Shown: positions 26,209 to 35,256 of the stretch, piece by piece
Layout of the letters: each line of letters opens with the position of its first letter
Position numbering within the stretch: position 1 is the stretch's first letter
From: Desulfosarcina alkanivorans
Lineage (GTDB): Bacteria; Desulfobacterota; Desulfobacteria; Desulfobacterales; Desulfosarcinaceae
NCBI RefSeq assembly: GCF_009688945.1
Contig: NZ_AP021874.1
Location: forward strand, 2,852,001 to 2,916,000
Direction of reading: 5' to 3'
Length of the DNA: 64,000 nucleotides
The notes under the pieces: generated by a model
Database searches by the model: none
What the model saw: only the letters and a program-made list of their open reading frames with translations
What the model was told of the DNA's origin: nothing
Program-made: the position numbers and the translations under genes

Positions 26209-27512
26209 CAGTAATTTCCGGTTAAGAAATTGCATGAAAATAATTTAAATTCAGCAGGTTAAAGGTATTTTTTACTTGACATAGGGTCGCTAATGTGGGC
26301 GGCGTTTTTGTATATCCTACTATTACAGGAGGTTATGCATGCCGCGCACATTCAAGCCCTTCCAAAAAGGTTGCAAGTTCGAATTTCATTCTCTTTTTCG
26401 ACCAGCGATAAAGGCAACATCACAGATGCCAGCTCTCAATTCAAAAGGTAACCGACCCTTGCAGATGACTTTTGAAGAACATCTGCGGGCGCTTGTTTAC
26501 TTTCACCTTGAAGAACATCACTCCGCTCAACATCTGCTGCAAGTTCTCGAAGAAGATGATTTTGCCAAAAGTGAAATCGCACCGGAAAACGGAATCAAAA
26601 AAAGCAGCTTTTCAGAGGCCACCAACAGCCGGGGGCTTGAACAGTTCATGCATGTCTTTCAAAACCTGCAAGCCCAGGCCGCTGAAATTTTACCCAAACA
26701 ACATCCCGAACTTGGCAATCTGATGGGCATTGATGGTTCCCTGATCAATGCCTCCTTATCCATGCACTGGGCCGACTATCGTAAAAAATCAAAAAAGGCC
26801 AAGGTCCATGTCGGTTTTGACCTGAATCAGGCGATTCCAAGAAGGATTTATCTTACCGATGGTAAAGGTGCCGAAAGACCTTTCGTCAACTTAATCCTTT
26901 CCGAAGGACAAACCGGCGTTATGGACCGCGGTTACCAAAGCCACAAACACTTTGACCAATGGCAGCGCGACAGAAAATCGTTTATGTGCCGGATCAAGGC
27001 CAGTACTAAAAAAACGATCATTAGGGAAAGCCCGACTGCCCCTGGTAGCATCGTCTTTTTTGATGCCATCGTTATTCTGGGAACTACTGAAATCAATCGA
27101 ACCAAAGAACCGTTGCGCCTGGTAGGATACGAAGTCGATCGTGTCAAATACTGGATCGCCACCAATCGTGTCGACTTAACCGCCGAACAAATCGCTGCTG
27201 CGTATAAGCTTCGCTGGGACATCGAAAACTTTTTCGCTTGGTGGAAACGGCACCTGAAAGTCTATCATCTCATCGCCAGAAGCGAGCATGGACTGATGGT
27301 GCAAATTCTGGCCGGCCTGATCACCTATTTGTTGTTGGCGATCTATTGCCATCGCGAATTTAACGAGCGGGTTTCAATCAAACGCGTTCGCCAACTACGC
27401 ATAAAAATACAAAATGAATTACGCGCGAGCATGTATGATAAGCCGCCTGATTCAAATTCCAAAGAACAACAATTACGAGAAGTTAATGCAAAAACTTAAC
27501 CGGAAATTACTG
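26209..27512 (+). mobile_element. IS4-family insertion sequence, complete
   Basis: A 1304-bp element bounded by perfect 18-bp inverted repeats, CAGTAATTTCCGGTTAAG at the left end and its complement at the right, with further partial matching inward. It is flanked by the 9-bp duplication ATTTTTACC. It encodes one transposase, whose stop codon lies within the right inverted repeat. It sits inside a BlaR1-like gene. Intact ends, duplication and frame suggest a recent, possibly still active insertion. Confidence 0.93.
26339..27499 (+). CDS. IS4-family DDE transposase
   Basis: A 386-residue transposase. The catalytic aspartates are in MGIDGSLINA and VMDRGYQSHK, and the family signature Y-x2-R-x3-E-x6-K appears as YKLRWDIENFFAWWK. 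It cuts and rejoins the element's ends. The gene fills most of the IS; GGAGG precedes the ATG. Confidence 0.93.
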   Translation: MPRTFKPFQKGCKFEFHSLFRPAIKATSQMPALNSKGNRPLQMTFEEHLRALVYFHLEEHHSAQHLLQVLEEDDFAKSEIAPENGIKKSSFSEATNSRGLEQFMHVFQNLQAQAAEILPKQHPELGNLMGIDGSLINASLSMHWADYRKKSKKAKVHVGFDLNQAIPRRIYLTDGKGAERPFVNLILSEGQTGVMDRGYQSHKHFDQWQRDRKSFMCRIKASTKKTIIRESPTAPGSIVFFDAIVILGTTEINRTKEPLRLVGYEVDRVKYWIATNRVDLTAEQIAAAYKLRWDIENFFAWWKRHLKVYHLIARSEHGLMVQILAGLITYLLLAIYCHREFNERVSIKRVRQLRIKIQNELRASMYDKPPDSNSKEQQLREVNAKT

Positions 27513-27521
27513 ATTTTTACC
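27513..27521. repeat. Right copy of the IS target-site duplication
   Basis: ATTTTTACC, identical to 26200-26208; the two copies frame the IS. Confidence 0.9.
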
Positions 27522-28288
27522 AACTCCTGCAGGCAGATTGCAAGATCGTCCCAACGTTTCACATGCACCAGTTCATGGGCCAGGATTGATTCCAGGGCAG
27601 CATGCCCGGACGAGGCGATCAGATGCTCCGGCAGTATGATTACAGGCCGAAAGCGCCTTATGGTATAGGCGGGCGTCTTTGATATGACGGTCTTTACTTT
27701 CACCGCTCTATGGATATGCAATCGCCTGCGCCAGGTGTTGACGATAGTTAACACAGCGGGATCCTGAGACGTTTCTCCCCGCCATACAAATTTCCGATAT
27801 CGACGGCGTGTGCGAAGAAACAGCACCAGCAGCGAGGTGACAATTGTGAAATAGGTGCAGAAGACAACAAGGCGGAGCGACTTCAACACGGCTGGAGTCG
27901 GGACCGCGACCCACCTGCTGGTAACCGTCGCGCCACCCCAGGAGGGATTGAGGACCTCAGACAGGACTGTGCCGGATATAAAGGCGGAGGTCGGATTTTG
28001 GTGTCCCTGGTAAAGATGGGATCCAGTTGGAAAGGCTATGTTTTGCTGCGGAACCGCACGTGGGGGAACAGACCGAATCAACCGGCTGGCACTCCAGGGC
28101 GCGGCCATATCAGGCGGCAGCAGCAGACGCAACAGGACCAGCAGCCACAAAGCGTGCTGCCAGCGGGGATATCTTCCCCGGCAGCATTTTACCATTGCCC
28201 AGATCAGGGGGAAGAGGACAAGCGCATAGAAAGATTGCCGCGCCAGGATGGCAAGAACTGTTTGGGCGATTGGGTCAGGAGGTATCAT
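27513..28288 (-). pseudogene. 5' part of an M56 (BlaR1-like) membrane peptidase gene
   Basis: About 258 native codons before the IS edge. It has transmembrane helices near the N-terminus (FYALVLFPLIWAMVKC, HALWLLVLLRLLLP), another near LRLVVFCTYFTIVTSLLVLF, and the zinc-protease motif LAHELVHVKRWDDL. The reading frame runs into the IS and stops at 27473. BlaR1-type proteins sense a signal outside the cell and cleave a BlaI-type repressor; that repressor gene lies just upstream and overlaps it. Start ATG 28288 has GGAGG upstream. Loss of the last helix and sensor domain should abolish signalling. Confidence 0.88.
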
Positions 28289-28676
28289 GGCGCGCCTCCG
28301 TTTCATCCGCCAGGAGCTTTTCCAATTCCCGGACCTCCTCCGCCTTCAGGACCTTGCTCCTGGAAAAAAGGGCCACGACCTCCCCGTAGTCCAGTTCCAG
28401 GACATGGTCCGCAAAAAACTGGACGATCCGGGTAAATCCCGTCGGCCGGGATATGAGCGGGCGATATAGGAAAACACCGTGGAATTTTTCCCTTGCCAGC
28501 AACTGCTTTCGGACCATCCGGTCCATCATGTTTTTGGTTGTGGAATAGGCCCAGTCATGTGCAGCGGTTATTTGATCGTGAACTTCCCGTACACTGAGCT
28601 TTCCGTTTTTCCAGATGATTCTCAGGATATTAAATTCCGCCTTGGTCAAATCCGGCATGGGTGGATTCTTGGTCAT
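28275..28676 (-). CDS. BlaI/MecI-family repressor
   Basis: A 133-residue winged-helix protein: DLTKAEFNILRIIWKNGKLS, then VREVHDQITAAHDWAYSTTK and NMMDRMVRKQLLAREK, matching the BlaI DNA-binding domain. The C-terminal half should form the dimerisation region containing the site cut by the BlaR1-like protease. ATG 28676 is chosen because GAGGTG precedes it. With the protease gene broken, the repressor may be locked on its target. Confidence 0.88.
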   Translation of the reverse strand: MTKNPPMPDLTKAEFNILRIIWKNGKLSVREVHDQITAAHDWAYSTTKNMMDRMVRKQLLAREKFHGVFLYRPLISRPTGFTRIVQFFADHVLELDYGEVVALFSRSKVLKAEEVRELEKLLADETEARHDTS

Positions 28677-28707
28677 GAGCACCTCAATGCTAATAGTTAA
28701 TTTAACT

Positions 28708-28720
28708 GTTACATTGTAAC
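28708..28720. promoter_or_regulatory. Probable BlaI-type operator
   Basis: GTTACATTGTAAC is a perfect palindrome containing TACA and TGTA, the core recognised by BlaI/MecI repressors. It lies between the promoter-like sequence at 28734-28761 and the repressor start codon, as expected for autoregulation. Confidence 0.65.
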
Positions 28721-28733
28721 GATTATAAATGAA

Positions 28734-28761
28734 TATATATATAACCAAGGTAGAATGTCAA
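28734..28761 (-). promoter_or_regulatory. Promoter of the BlaI/BlaR1-like operon
   Basis: On the minus strand TTGACA (28756-28761), a 16-base spacer and TATATA (28734-28739) form a good sigma-70-type promoter immediately before the putative operator. Confidence 0.5.
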
Positions 28762-28915
28762 GCCTTTTTACCGGAAGTTGACGCTTTGTCGTTGTATGGT
28801 TCGCACGGCGAAGGATGGCCTTTCAGCAAGTTTCAAAATCACGAACAACATCATTGGATTTCAGCCTGACTGCGAAGCGATAGGTAAAAAATTCATGATG
28901 CACCTGGATAGTCCC

Positions 28916-29045
28916 CACCCATAAATTGCCAATTCGCCAGCTATCTGCGTTCCGCTCAAAATTTTATCCCTCGAATATCAACCATACGCCTGCGGTACTA
29001 TTTCTCGCGTGTCGCATCTCGAACAAATTTGCCAATTTCTGGAAG
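28916..29045 (+). repeat. 131-bp-class imperfect palindrome E3
   Basis: Same family and orientation as the copy at 21466, from CACCCATAAATTGCC to TTTCTGGAAGG, but more diverged. It fills much of the 28762-29123 gap before the NhaC-like gene; the rest of that gap shows no gene. Confidence 0.8.
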
Positions 29046-29123
29046 GACTCTGAATCACGGGCTGAATGATTCGCTGTTATATGTACGCCAACCCAATAAA
29101 ACTTAGTAGAGGAGGGACTCGTC

Positions 29124-30148
29124 ATGGAAATGGATTATGGCATTCTTTCATTATTGCCGCCTTTGTTGGCGATTATTTTGGCCGTGATTACTAAACAGGT
29201 ATTGCTGTCTCTTTTTGCCGGTATCTGGGTTGGGGCCACAATGGCAGCCGGATGGAACCCCGTCATGGGATGGATTGAGACTTTCCGCGTTTTTATTTTC
29301 AAGGCACTGGGAGACAGTTGGAATGCTTCGGTTCTCATCATGCTCATGCTTGTCGGAGCTTTCGCAGCCATGATCGAAAGAGGGGGAGGCGCCCATGCGT
29401 TTGCTGATGCCTTGAGCAAGAAAATCAAAACCAGGAAACAGGGACAGCTTACCGCCTGGGCGGGAGGACTGGTGGTTTTCTTCAGTGACTCAAGCAACGC
29501 GGTTATTGTTGGACCGATCTTCAGAACCATTACAGATAAGTTGAAGATTTCCCGGGAAAAGCTGGCTTATATCGTCGACTCGACCAGTGCCGCCGTTCCT
29601 GCATTACTGCCAATAACTGCATGGGGTGCCTTTTTAGTGGGTCTCATAGCGGATCAATTTGAAGAAGCATCCCACCCGGTCGATCCGTTTAATGCTTTTG
29701 TATCCAGCATACCCTATATGTTTTATTTGATCGGGTGTATTCTGCTCGTATTTTTGATCGCATATTTCGGCAAGGATTTCGGTCCGATGAGCAAAGCGGA
29801 ACGAAGGGCTAACGAAGAAGGCAAACTGATTGCCGACGGTGCTAAGCCGATCAGAAAAGAGGTTGCCATCAAACTACCGGAAGATTCCCAACCTACGGTC
29901 TGGAACATGATTACTCCGGTCATCATTCTGATCGTTATGATATTAGGTATGTTTTTAGGGACGGGGGGGGCCCGGAAAAAGGTGTCCTGGCAGCCCTTGG
30001 TTCCGGCAGTTCAATTATTTCTCTCACAATGGCTTTTTTTATCGCCACGATAGTAGCCGCCTATTATGACAATCGCGGGCGTCTCAAACCCGGCGTAGCC
30101 GACCGTTGGGACATTGATCCGGACAACTCACCGGTGAAAAGCAGATAA
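29124..30148 (+). pseudogene. NhaC-like Na+/H+ antiporter gene, frameshifted at a G8 tract and short
   Basis: The first 280 codons encode a multi-helix membrane protein of the NhaC type (LAIILAVITKQVLLSLFAGI, VFFSDSSNAVIVGPIFRTI, VPALLPITAWGAFL). At a run of eight G near 29963-29970 the frame is lost. One extra G restores a family-like continuation: PEKGVLAALGSGSSIISLTM, then AFFIATIVAAYYDNRG, ending at 30148. Even then the protein is about 340 residues, well short of NhaC proteins such as the 476-residue one at 37599. The G run could vary in length between cells or be a sequencing error. A start with GGAGGGA at 29124 is clear. Confidence 0.75.
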
Positions 30149-30448
30149 CAACCTATTCAAACGACGGGTAGCGGTTTAAAAGGCTTATTCAACAAGATCA
30201 TTCAACCGCAAACCAGGGACGGGCGAAGGGTTTGACTGTTTTTTGGCTATTCGGCGCCTGATCCTGCACCGGCTCACCTCACCAGCTGCAATTCCAAAAA
30301 AAGAAAATGACCTCGCCCCGTTCGGAGCATTTTTAAAAATTATAATCATTACATTTTTCTAAAAGATAAATTTAAGCGTTGACAATTTTTTATGATGAAA
30401 CTATACAGGTTAAAGTTTCTTAAAAGAAAATATAAAAGAGGCTAATTT
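30149..30448. other. AT-rich intergenic region before Lrp copy 2
   Basis: About 300 bases without a gene. The part from 30340 on is strongly AT-rich, as expected of a promoter region for the regulator that follows. Confidence 0.45.
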
Positions 30449-30925
30449 TTGAATAAGAAAATACTTGATGTCTTGGACAATGAATTGATCGCTCTCCTGA
30501 CCGAGGACGGGCGCATGCCGATTGGCGAGATGGCCAGAAAGCTCAATGTAACGGCGCCAACCATTCGAAACAGAATCAAGATTCTCGGAGAAAAAGGGTT
30601 GTTCAAGGTTTCCGGGCTTGTCGATCCCGACCAGCATCCGGACATGATCACCGCTTTGGTCGCCATAAGCATTCAATCCAAAGGACAGTTGGATAAGATT
30701 TTAGACAAGATATCCCAGCTCCCCAATGTTACCTGGGCAGGAGTGGTCGCCGGGCGCTATGACATCATTGCCGAGGTTGTCTGTGTGGGGGGAAGAAAGG
30801 AATTATACCAGTTTACAACGGAAACGATCCTAAAGCTCGGCAATGTTGTCAGAAGTGAATCGTTTATCATCATGAAATCCAGGCAGAAGTGGCTGCGCCT
30901 GCCTGAAGGTGTGCGAGAAATCTAA
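30449..30925 (+). CDS. Lrp/AsnC-family transcriptional regulator, copy 2
   Basis: A 158-residue paralogue of the regulator at 23706. It has the same helix-turn-helix (IGEMARKLNVTAPTIRNRIK) and RAM domain, and an identical stretch through VVRSESFIIMKSRQ. The start is TTG 30449 with GAGG a few bases upstream. It leads the amino-acid transporter/opine dehydrogenase segment and is likely its local regulator, probably responding to an amino acid. Confidence 0.9.
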   Translation: MNKKILDVLDNELIALLTEDGRMPIGEMARKLNVTAPTIRNRIKILGEKGLFKVSGLVDPDQHPDMITALVAISIQSKGQLDKILDKISQLPNVTWAGVVAGRYDIIAEVVCVGGRKELYQFTTETILKLGNVVRSESFIIMKSRQKWLRLPEGVREI

Positions 30926-30966
30926 CCGAAGGTCAATCAGTAATCATACGGTGGAGGGGATAGATA

Positions 30967-31764
30967 ATGAAAAAAATAATTATCGCCATTCAATTCGCCA
31001 TGATCCTTTTGTGCATTGCATCCAATGGATACGCCGGCCAGGAAGAAGCGTCCGTTACCAACAGCCTGGGGATGAAATTTATTCTCATAACACCCGGCAA
31101 ATTTATGATGGGAAGCCCCGAAGAGGAGCCTGGACGGTATGCCGGCGAAAAATTACATCCCGTCAACCTGACGAAACCTTTTTACATGCAGACGACCGAG
31201 ACGACACAGGAACAATGGGTGTCCTTGATGGGAAAAAACCCTTCAAGCCATATCGGATGCGGGGCCAACTGTCCGGTGGAGCAGGTTTCATGGGAGGATG
31301 TGCAGCAATTTATTCAAAAGCTGAACGAGATAGAAGGAACCGATAAATACAGGCTGCCTACCGAGGCCGAATGGGAATATGCCTGCCGGGCGGGAAGTAC
31401 AACGGCGTTTCCCAACGGCAGTATCAGCAGCCTCCAATGTGGTGTTGACGACAACCTGGATGCCATCGGCTGGTACTGCGGGAACTCCCAAAACCTGATT
31501 AAGCCGGTCGCTGGAAAAAAGCCGAATGCATGGGGACTCTACGACATGCTCGGGAATGTCCAGGAATGGTGCCATGACTGGTTTGGGGCCTATCCGGACG
31601 ATGAGGTGGTCAATCCGAAAGGGCCCAGGAAAGGTTCCTACCGTGTGATGCGTGGCGGCGTCTGGTACAGCCCGGCCCGTGATGCCCGGTGTGCAAGCCG
31701 TTTTGGGAGCCCTCCGCATTACCGGTTCCAACATATCGGTTTCAGGTTGTGCATGGCCCAATAA
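30967..31764 (+). CDS. Secreted SUMF1/FGE-sulfatase domain protein, probably non-catalytic
   Basis: A 265-residue protein with a signal peptide (about 1-23, ending in GYAG) and one formylglycine-generating-enzyme-like domain: NSLGMKFILITPGKFMMGSP, then YRLPTEAEWEYACRAG and YDMLGNVQEWCHDW, ending IGFRLCM. The place of the first catalytic cysteine of true FGE is taken by serine (VWYSPARDARCASRF), so sulfatase activation is unlikely. These domains often serve as binding modules. It lies between the Lrp regulator and the transporter genes and may be a periplasmic sensor or accessory. Confidence 0.85.
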   Translation: MKKIIIAIQFAMILLCIASNGYAGQEEASVTNSLGMKFILITPGKFMMGSPEEEPGRYAGEKLHPVNLTKPFYMQTTETTQEQWVSLMGKNPSSHIGCGANCPVEQVSWEDVQQFIQKLNEIEGTDKYRLPTEAEWEYACRAGSTTAFPNGSISSLQCGVDDNLDAIGWYCGNSQNLIKPVAGKKPNAWGLYDMLGNVQEWCHDWFGAYPDDEVVNPKGPRKGSYRVMRGGVWYSPARDARCASRFGSPPHYRFQHIGFRLCMAQ

Positions 31765-31867
31765 TAATGAACGCACGACTCACGCCCGGGGGGAGGTGGT
31801 ACGGTCACCGGAATAAATTCATCATGTTAAATGCAATGTGAACGGATACTGGATAACGGGAGGGAAA

Positions 31868-32662
31868 ATGAAAAAGTTTAAATTCGTTTCGGTGTTGGCT
31901 GCGGCGGTTCTCGTTCTCGGTTCCTGGGGCATGGCCTCGGCGGGAACCCTCGACGAAATTTCAAAGCGGGGAGAAATCCGCATCGCCTGTCAGACGCAGG
32001 GCGCGCCATTCAGCTTTGTGGACAGAAATGGCGACCGAACCGGCAGTTCCGTCGAGCTCTGCAATCTGATTGCCAAGGAAATGGGGGTCAAGGTCAAATA
32101 CCTCAATTATGATTGGGACGGCCTGACTCCGGCCCTGCTTTCAAAGAAGGCTGACATGCTCGCCGCCGACATGACACCGACGCTGAAACGGGCCATGAGA
32201 ATCGCGTTTACCGACCCGTACATGTATGTCGGCAGTGTGGTGTTCGTGAAACAGGACAGCCCGATCAAAACACTGGAAGACATTAAGGCCGGGACAAAGA
32301 TGGCCGTGCTTCTGGGCTCGACCGGTGAAAGCGACGCCAGAAAAGTTTTTCCGGATGCAAAATACAAGACGTATAAAGGCGGCGGCCCGCTGTTGATCAA
32401 TGCCGTCATTGCCGGACACGTCGAGGCCGCGGTGAACGACGGTTCATCTGTTCGCAGCCAGATATCCAATTTCCCGCCCAACAGCGTCCGGATTCTGGAA
32501 GGCCAGTTGTCCCGGTCCCCGCTGGCCTTTGCCGTTCGATATGATTCTCCCGATCTTAAAAACTGGCTCAACCTGTTTTTCCTGCACAAAAAGCTGGACG
32601 GCAGTCTTGATGAGAATCTGGACTACTGGGTCAATTCACTGGACTGGAAGAAAGATCATTAA
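31868..32662 (+). CDS. Amino-acid ABC transporter substrate-binding protein
   Basis: A 264-residue periplasmic binding protein of the family 3 type (polar amino acids). Signal peptide about 1-25 (ending in MASA), then GTLDEISKRGEIRIACQTQG and the typical DMLAADMTPTLKRAMRIAFT and DPYMYVGSVVFVK. ATG 31868 follows GGAGGGAAA. It delivers its ligand to the permease pair and ATPase encoded next. The ligand is not certain; the opine dehydrogenase downstream suggests an opine or basic amino acid. Confidence 0.9.
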   Translation: MKKFKFVSVLAAAVLVLGSWGMASAGTLDEISKRGEIRIACQTQGAPFSFVDRNGDRTGSSVELCNLIAKEMGVKVKYLNYDWDGLTPALLSKKADMLAADMTPTLKRAMRIAFTDPYMYVGSVVFVKQDSPIKTLEDIKAGTKMAVLLGSTGESDARKVFPDAKYKTYKGGGPLLINAVIAGHVEAAVNDGSSVRSQISNFPPNSVRILEGQLSRSPLAFAVRYDSPDLKNWLNLFFLHKKLDGSLDENLDYWVNSLDWKKDH

Positions 32663-32698
32663 GCAGCCTTTTACTTCACGGGCGGGTGGCAGTTTACC

Positions 32699-32727
32699 GA
32701 TGTGAGCCGGGTGCTCCGGCTCACATC
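32699..32727 (+). terminator. Stem-loop between binding-protein and permease genes
   Basis: GATGTGAGCCGG and CCGGCTCACATC form a perfect 12-bp stem with loop GTGCT. There is no run of T. Such hairpins between binding-protein and permease genes commonly stabilise the upstream message, giving more binding protein than permease. Confidence 0.65.
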
Positions 32728-32771
32728 TCCGCCAAATCGAATCCCTGACTGGGAAATTAAGGGCTAAAGAT

Positions 32772-33440
32772 ATGCTTGAAGCTTTCAATTTCAGAGCCAT
32801 CCTGGAATACATGCCAACCTATGGGCAATGCTTTTTGGCCACCCTCTGGCTGTCTGCCTTGTCGCTGTTTGGCGCGATACTGGTGGGAATCGCCGCCTGC
32901 GCCATGCGGCTGAGCCATTCACGGCTCCTGTCCGGCGCAGCCGGTGTTTACATCGAAAGCATCCGCTCCACCCCACTTCTGGCGCAGCTCTATTTTTTCT
33001 ATTTTGGCCTGCCGACTTTCGGGGTCATGCTTCCCGAATGGGTCACCGGGGTGATTGCCCTGACCCTGAACAGCGGTGCCTACTACGCCGAAATCATTCG
33101 GGCGGGTATCCAGGCCATTCACTCCGGGCAGATCGAAGCCGGAATTGCTTCCGGTTTCAGCTATCTGCAGCGGATGCGCTATATCATCCTGCCCCAGGCA
33201 CTGGGGATGACGATCCGGCCCATGCTGGGGCAAGCCATCGTTTTGGTAAAAGACTCGTCGCTGCTCTCGCTGATTTCGATATTGGAATTGACGAGGGCCG
33301 GCCAGCTGCTGACATCGGAGCGATTCATGCCTGCTGAAGGGTTTCTGACCACGGCCGTTTTTTATCTGATCATTTACTACATGCTCAAGGCTTTCTCGGG
33401 CTGGTCCGAAAAAAAGCTGATTTTTCGGGAAGCGCATTGA
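32772..33440 (+). CDS. Amino-acid ABC transporter permease, first subunit
   Basis: A 222-residue inner-membrane protein of the HisM/GlnP type with about five helices. The ATPase-contact loop EAGIASGFSYLQRMRYIILPQ is clear. It pairs with the next permease to form the membrane channel of the importer. Confidence 0.92.
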   Translation: MLEAFNFRAILEYMPTYGQCFLATLWLSALSLFGAILVGIAACAMRLSHSRLLSGAAGVYIESIRSTPLLAQLYFFYFGLPTFGVMLPEWVTGVIALTLNSGAYYAEIIRAGIQAIHSGQIEAGIASGFSYLQRMRYIILPQALGMTIRPMLGQAIVLVKDSSLLSLISILELTRAGQLLTSERFMPAEGFLTTAVFYLIIYYMLKAFSGWSEKKLIFREAH

Positions 33441-33457
33441 GATGCGAGGAATGAAAT

Positions 33458-34126
33458 ATGTGGGGTTTCTATTTTAACGAACTGATACGCAGCCTACCCT
33501 CTTTTCTCGAAGGCCTTTGGATGACCGTCGCCGTCTCCGGGCTGAGCCTGTTGGCAGGGACCGTCATCGGATTCATCTGTGGCATCTTCAGGGCCGGTAA
33601 AAACAGGATTCTCCGAACCATCATCGGTGCATGGGTAGACCTAATTCGGGGAACACCATTCCTGGTGCAGGTATTCATCATTTTCTTTATTCTGCCCAGC
33701 GCCGGCATAGAACTTGAGGCGTTCTCCGCAGCGGTTATCGCATTGAGCAATTTAACGGCCAGTTTTATCTGCGAAATCGTCGCCTCAGGGATCATTGCCG
33801 TGCCCAAAGGGCAGAGTGAAGCGGCGACCGCCGCCGGACTGTCTCCGTTTCAACAGCTCTGGTACATTGTCCTGCCCCAGGCCATGCGTTCGATCTTGCC
33901 GCCTCTGGTGGGACAGTATGTTCTCCTGGTGAAAGATTCATCCGTTGTCTCGGCAATTGGCGTGGTCGATATAACCAGAGTCGGCTGGCTGACGGTGCAG
34001 CGCATTCCGGAAGGGTTGATGGTGTTCGGCCTTGTCGGGCTTTTGTATTTTGCCATCTGCTATCCGTTGATTAATCTGTCAGGCTACCTGGAAAGGCGCA
34101 TGACGGTTGTGTCAACCAAGCTTTAA
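33458..34126 (+). CDS. Amino-acid ABC transporter permease, second subunit
   Basis: A 222-residue partner of the preceding permease, with the contact loop EAATAAGLSPFQQLWYIVLP and the usual helices (WMTVAVSGLSLLAGTVIGFI). The two genes are 17 bases apart. Confidence 0.92.
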   Translation: MWGFYFNELIRSLPSFLEGLWMTVAVSGLSLLAGTVIGFICGIFRAGKNRILRTIIGAWVDLIRGTPFLVQVFIIFFILPSAGIELEAFSAAVIALSNLTASFICEIVASGIIAVPKGQSEAATAAGLSPFQQLWYIVLPQAMRSILPPLVGQYVLLVKDSSVVSAIGVVDITRVGWLTVQRIPEGLMVFGLVGLLYFAICYPLINLSGYLERRMTVVSTKL

Positions 34127-34183
34127 AGCGGTCTATGCAACGGTGTTGTCGGAAACGGTGCATGTCAGAAGGGGAATAGCGCA

Positions 34184-34912
34184 ATGATATCTTTCAAGAA
34201 TGTAAACAAATGGTACGGGGACCTTCACGTCCTGAAAAATATCGACCTGGAGGTTGCTGAAGGGGAAGTGGTGGTGGTCTGCGGCCCCAGCGGATCGGGC
34301 AAAAGCACCCTGATTCGATGTATCAACCGGTTGGAACCCATCCAGGAAGGCGAACTTGTCGTCGATTCCATGGCGGTGCATGACAAAAAGATCAATATGA
34401 CCAAAGTCAGGGCGGATATCGGGTTTGTTTTTCAGTCCTTCAACCTCTATCCTCACATGACAGCGTTGCAGAATACAATCATCGCGCCGGTCAAAGTCAG
34501 GAAAATGAACAAGGATGAAGCTGAAAGACTCGGCCGTGAGATGCTCGTCCGGGTGGGACTGGAGGAGCGGATCGATCACTATCCGGCCCAACTCTCAGGA
34601 GGACAGCAGCAGCGCGTGGCGATTGCGCGGGGCTTGTGCATGCAACCCAAGATCATGCTTTTCGATGAACCCACATCGGCTCTGGATCCGGAAATGATCA
34701 ATGAAGTTCTCGATGTGATGCGCGGACTGGCCAGAGAGGGCATGACGATGATGGTGGTCACCCACGAGATGGGATTCGCCCGGGAAGTGGCCAGCCGGGT
34801 CGTTTTCATGGATGAGGGGCAAATCATAGAAATGGCGCCTCCGGACGATTTTTTTACCAATCCCCAAACCGATCGGGGAAAATTTTTCCTGAAATCGATT
34901 CTGACCCACTGA
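34184..34912 (+). CDS. Amino-acid ABC transporter ATP-binding protein
   Basis: A 242-residue GlnQ/HisP-type ATPase. Walker A is GPSGSGKST, the signature [15 protein letters not shown], and Walker [16 protein letters not shown]. It powers uptake by the permease pair. Confidence 0.94.
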   Translation: MISFKNVNKWYGDLHVLKNIDLEVAEGEVVVVCGPSGSGKSTLIRCINRLEPIQEGELVVDSMAVHDKKINMTKVRADIGFVFQSFNLYPHMTALQNTIIAPVKVRKMNKDEAERLGREMLVRVGLEERIDHYPAQLSGGQQQRVAIARGLCMQPKIMLFDEPTSALDPEMINEVLDVMRGLAREGMTMMVVTHEMGFAREVASRVVFMDEGQIIEMAPPDDFFTNPQTDRGKFFLKSILTH

Positions 34913-35256
34913 CGGGTTGTTCAGTTAAAACCCGATTCGGGGCGCTTTATCTTAATTTCAGGAAAACGGGACTCATTTTCATACGGATTCGCCTTGCTGG
35001 GCCGGAATAATTTTTTTTGTTTCCAACAGATTCAGGATCCATTAAATGGTTATTTCCCATTGATTTGGGTCTTCACGAAATCAGTGCTGATAAACGGCTT
35101 ACCCATATCCGTGCGTCGACGCTGATACATGGCTGTTGTGCAAATGTATTGGGGGTTGAACGACCGGTTAATGGAAATTGGGTCAAAGACGCTGTAAAAG
35201 ACGGATTAAAAAACGAAGTGAACCAATTCACTGAAAAAAAACCAGGAGACACCAAT

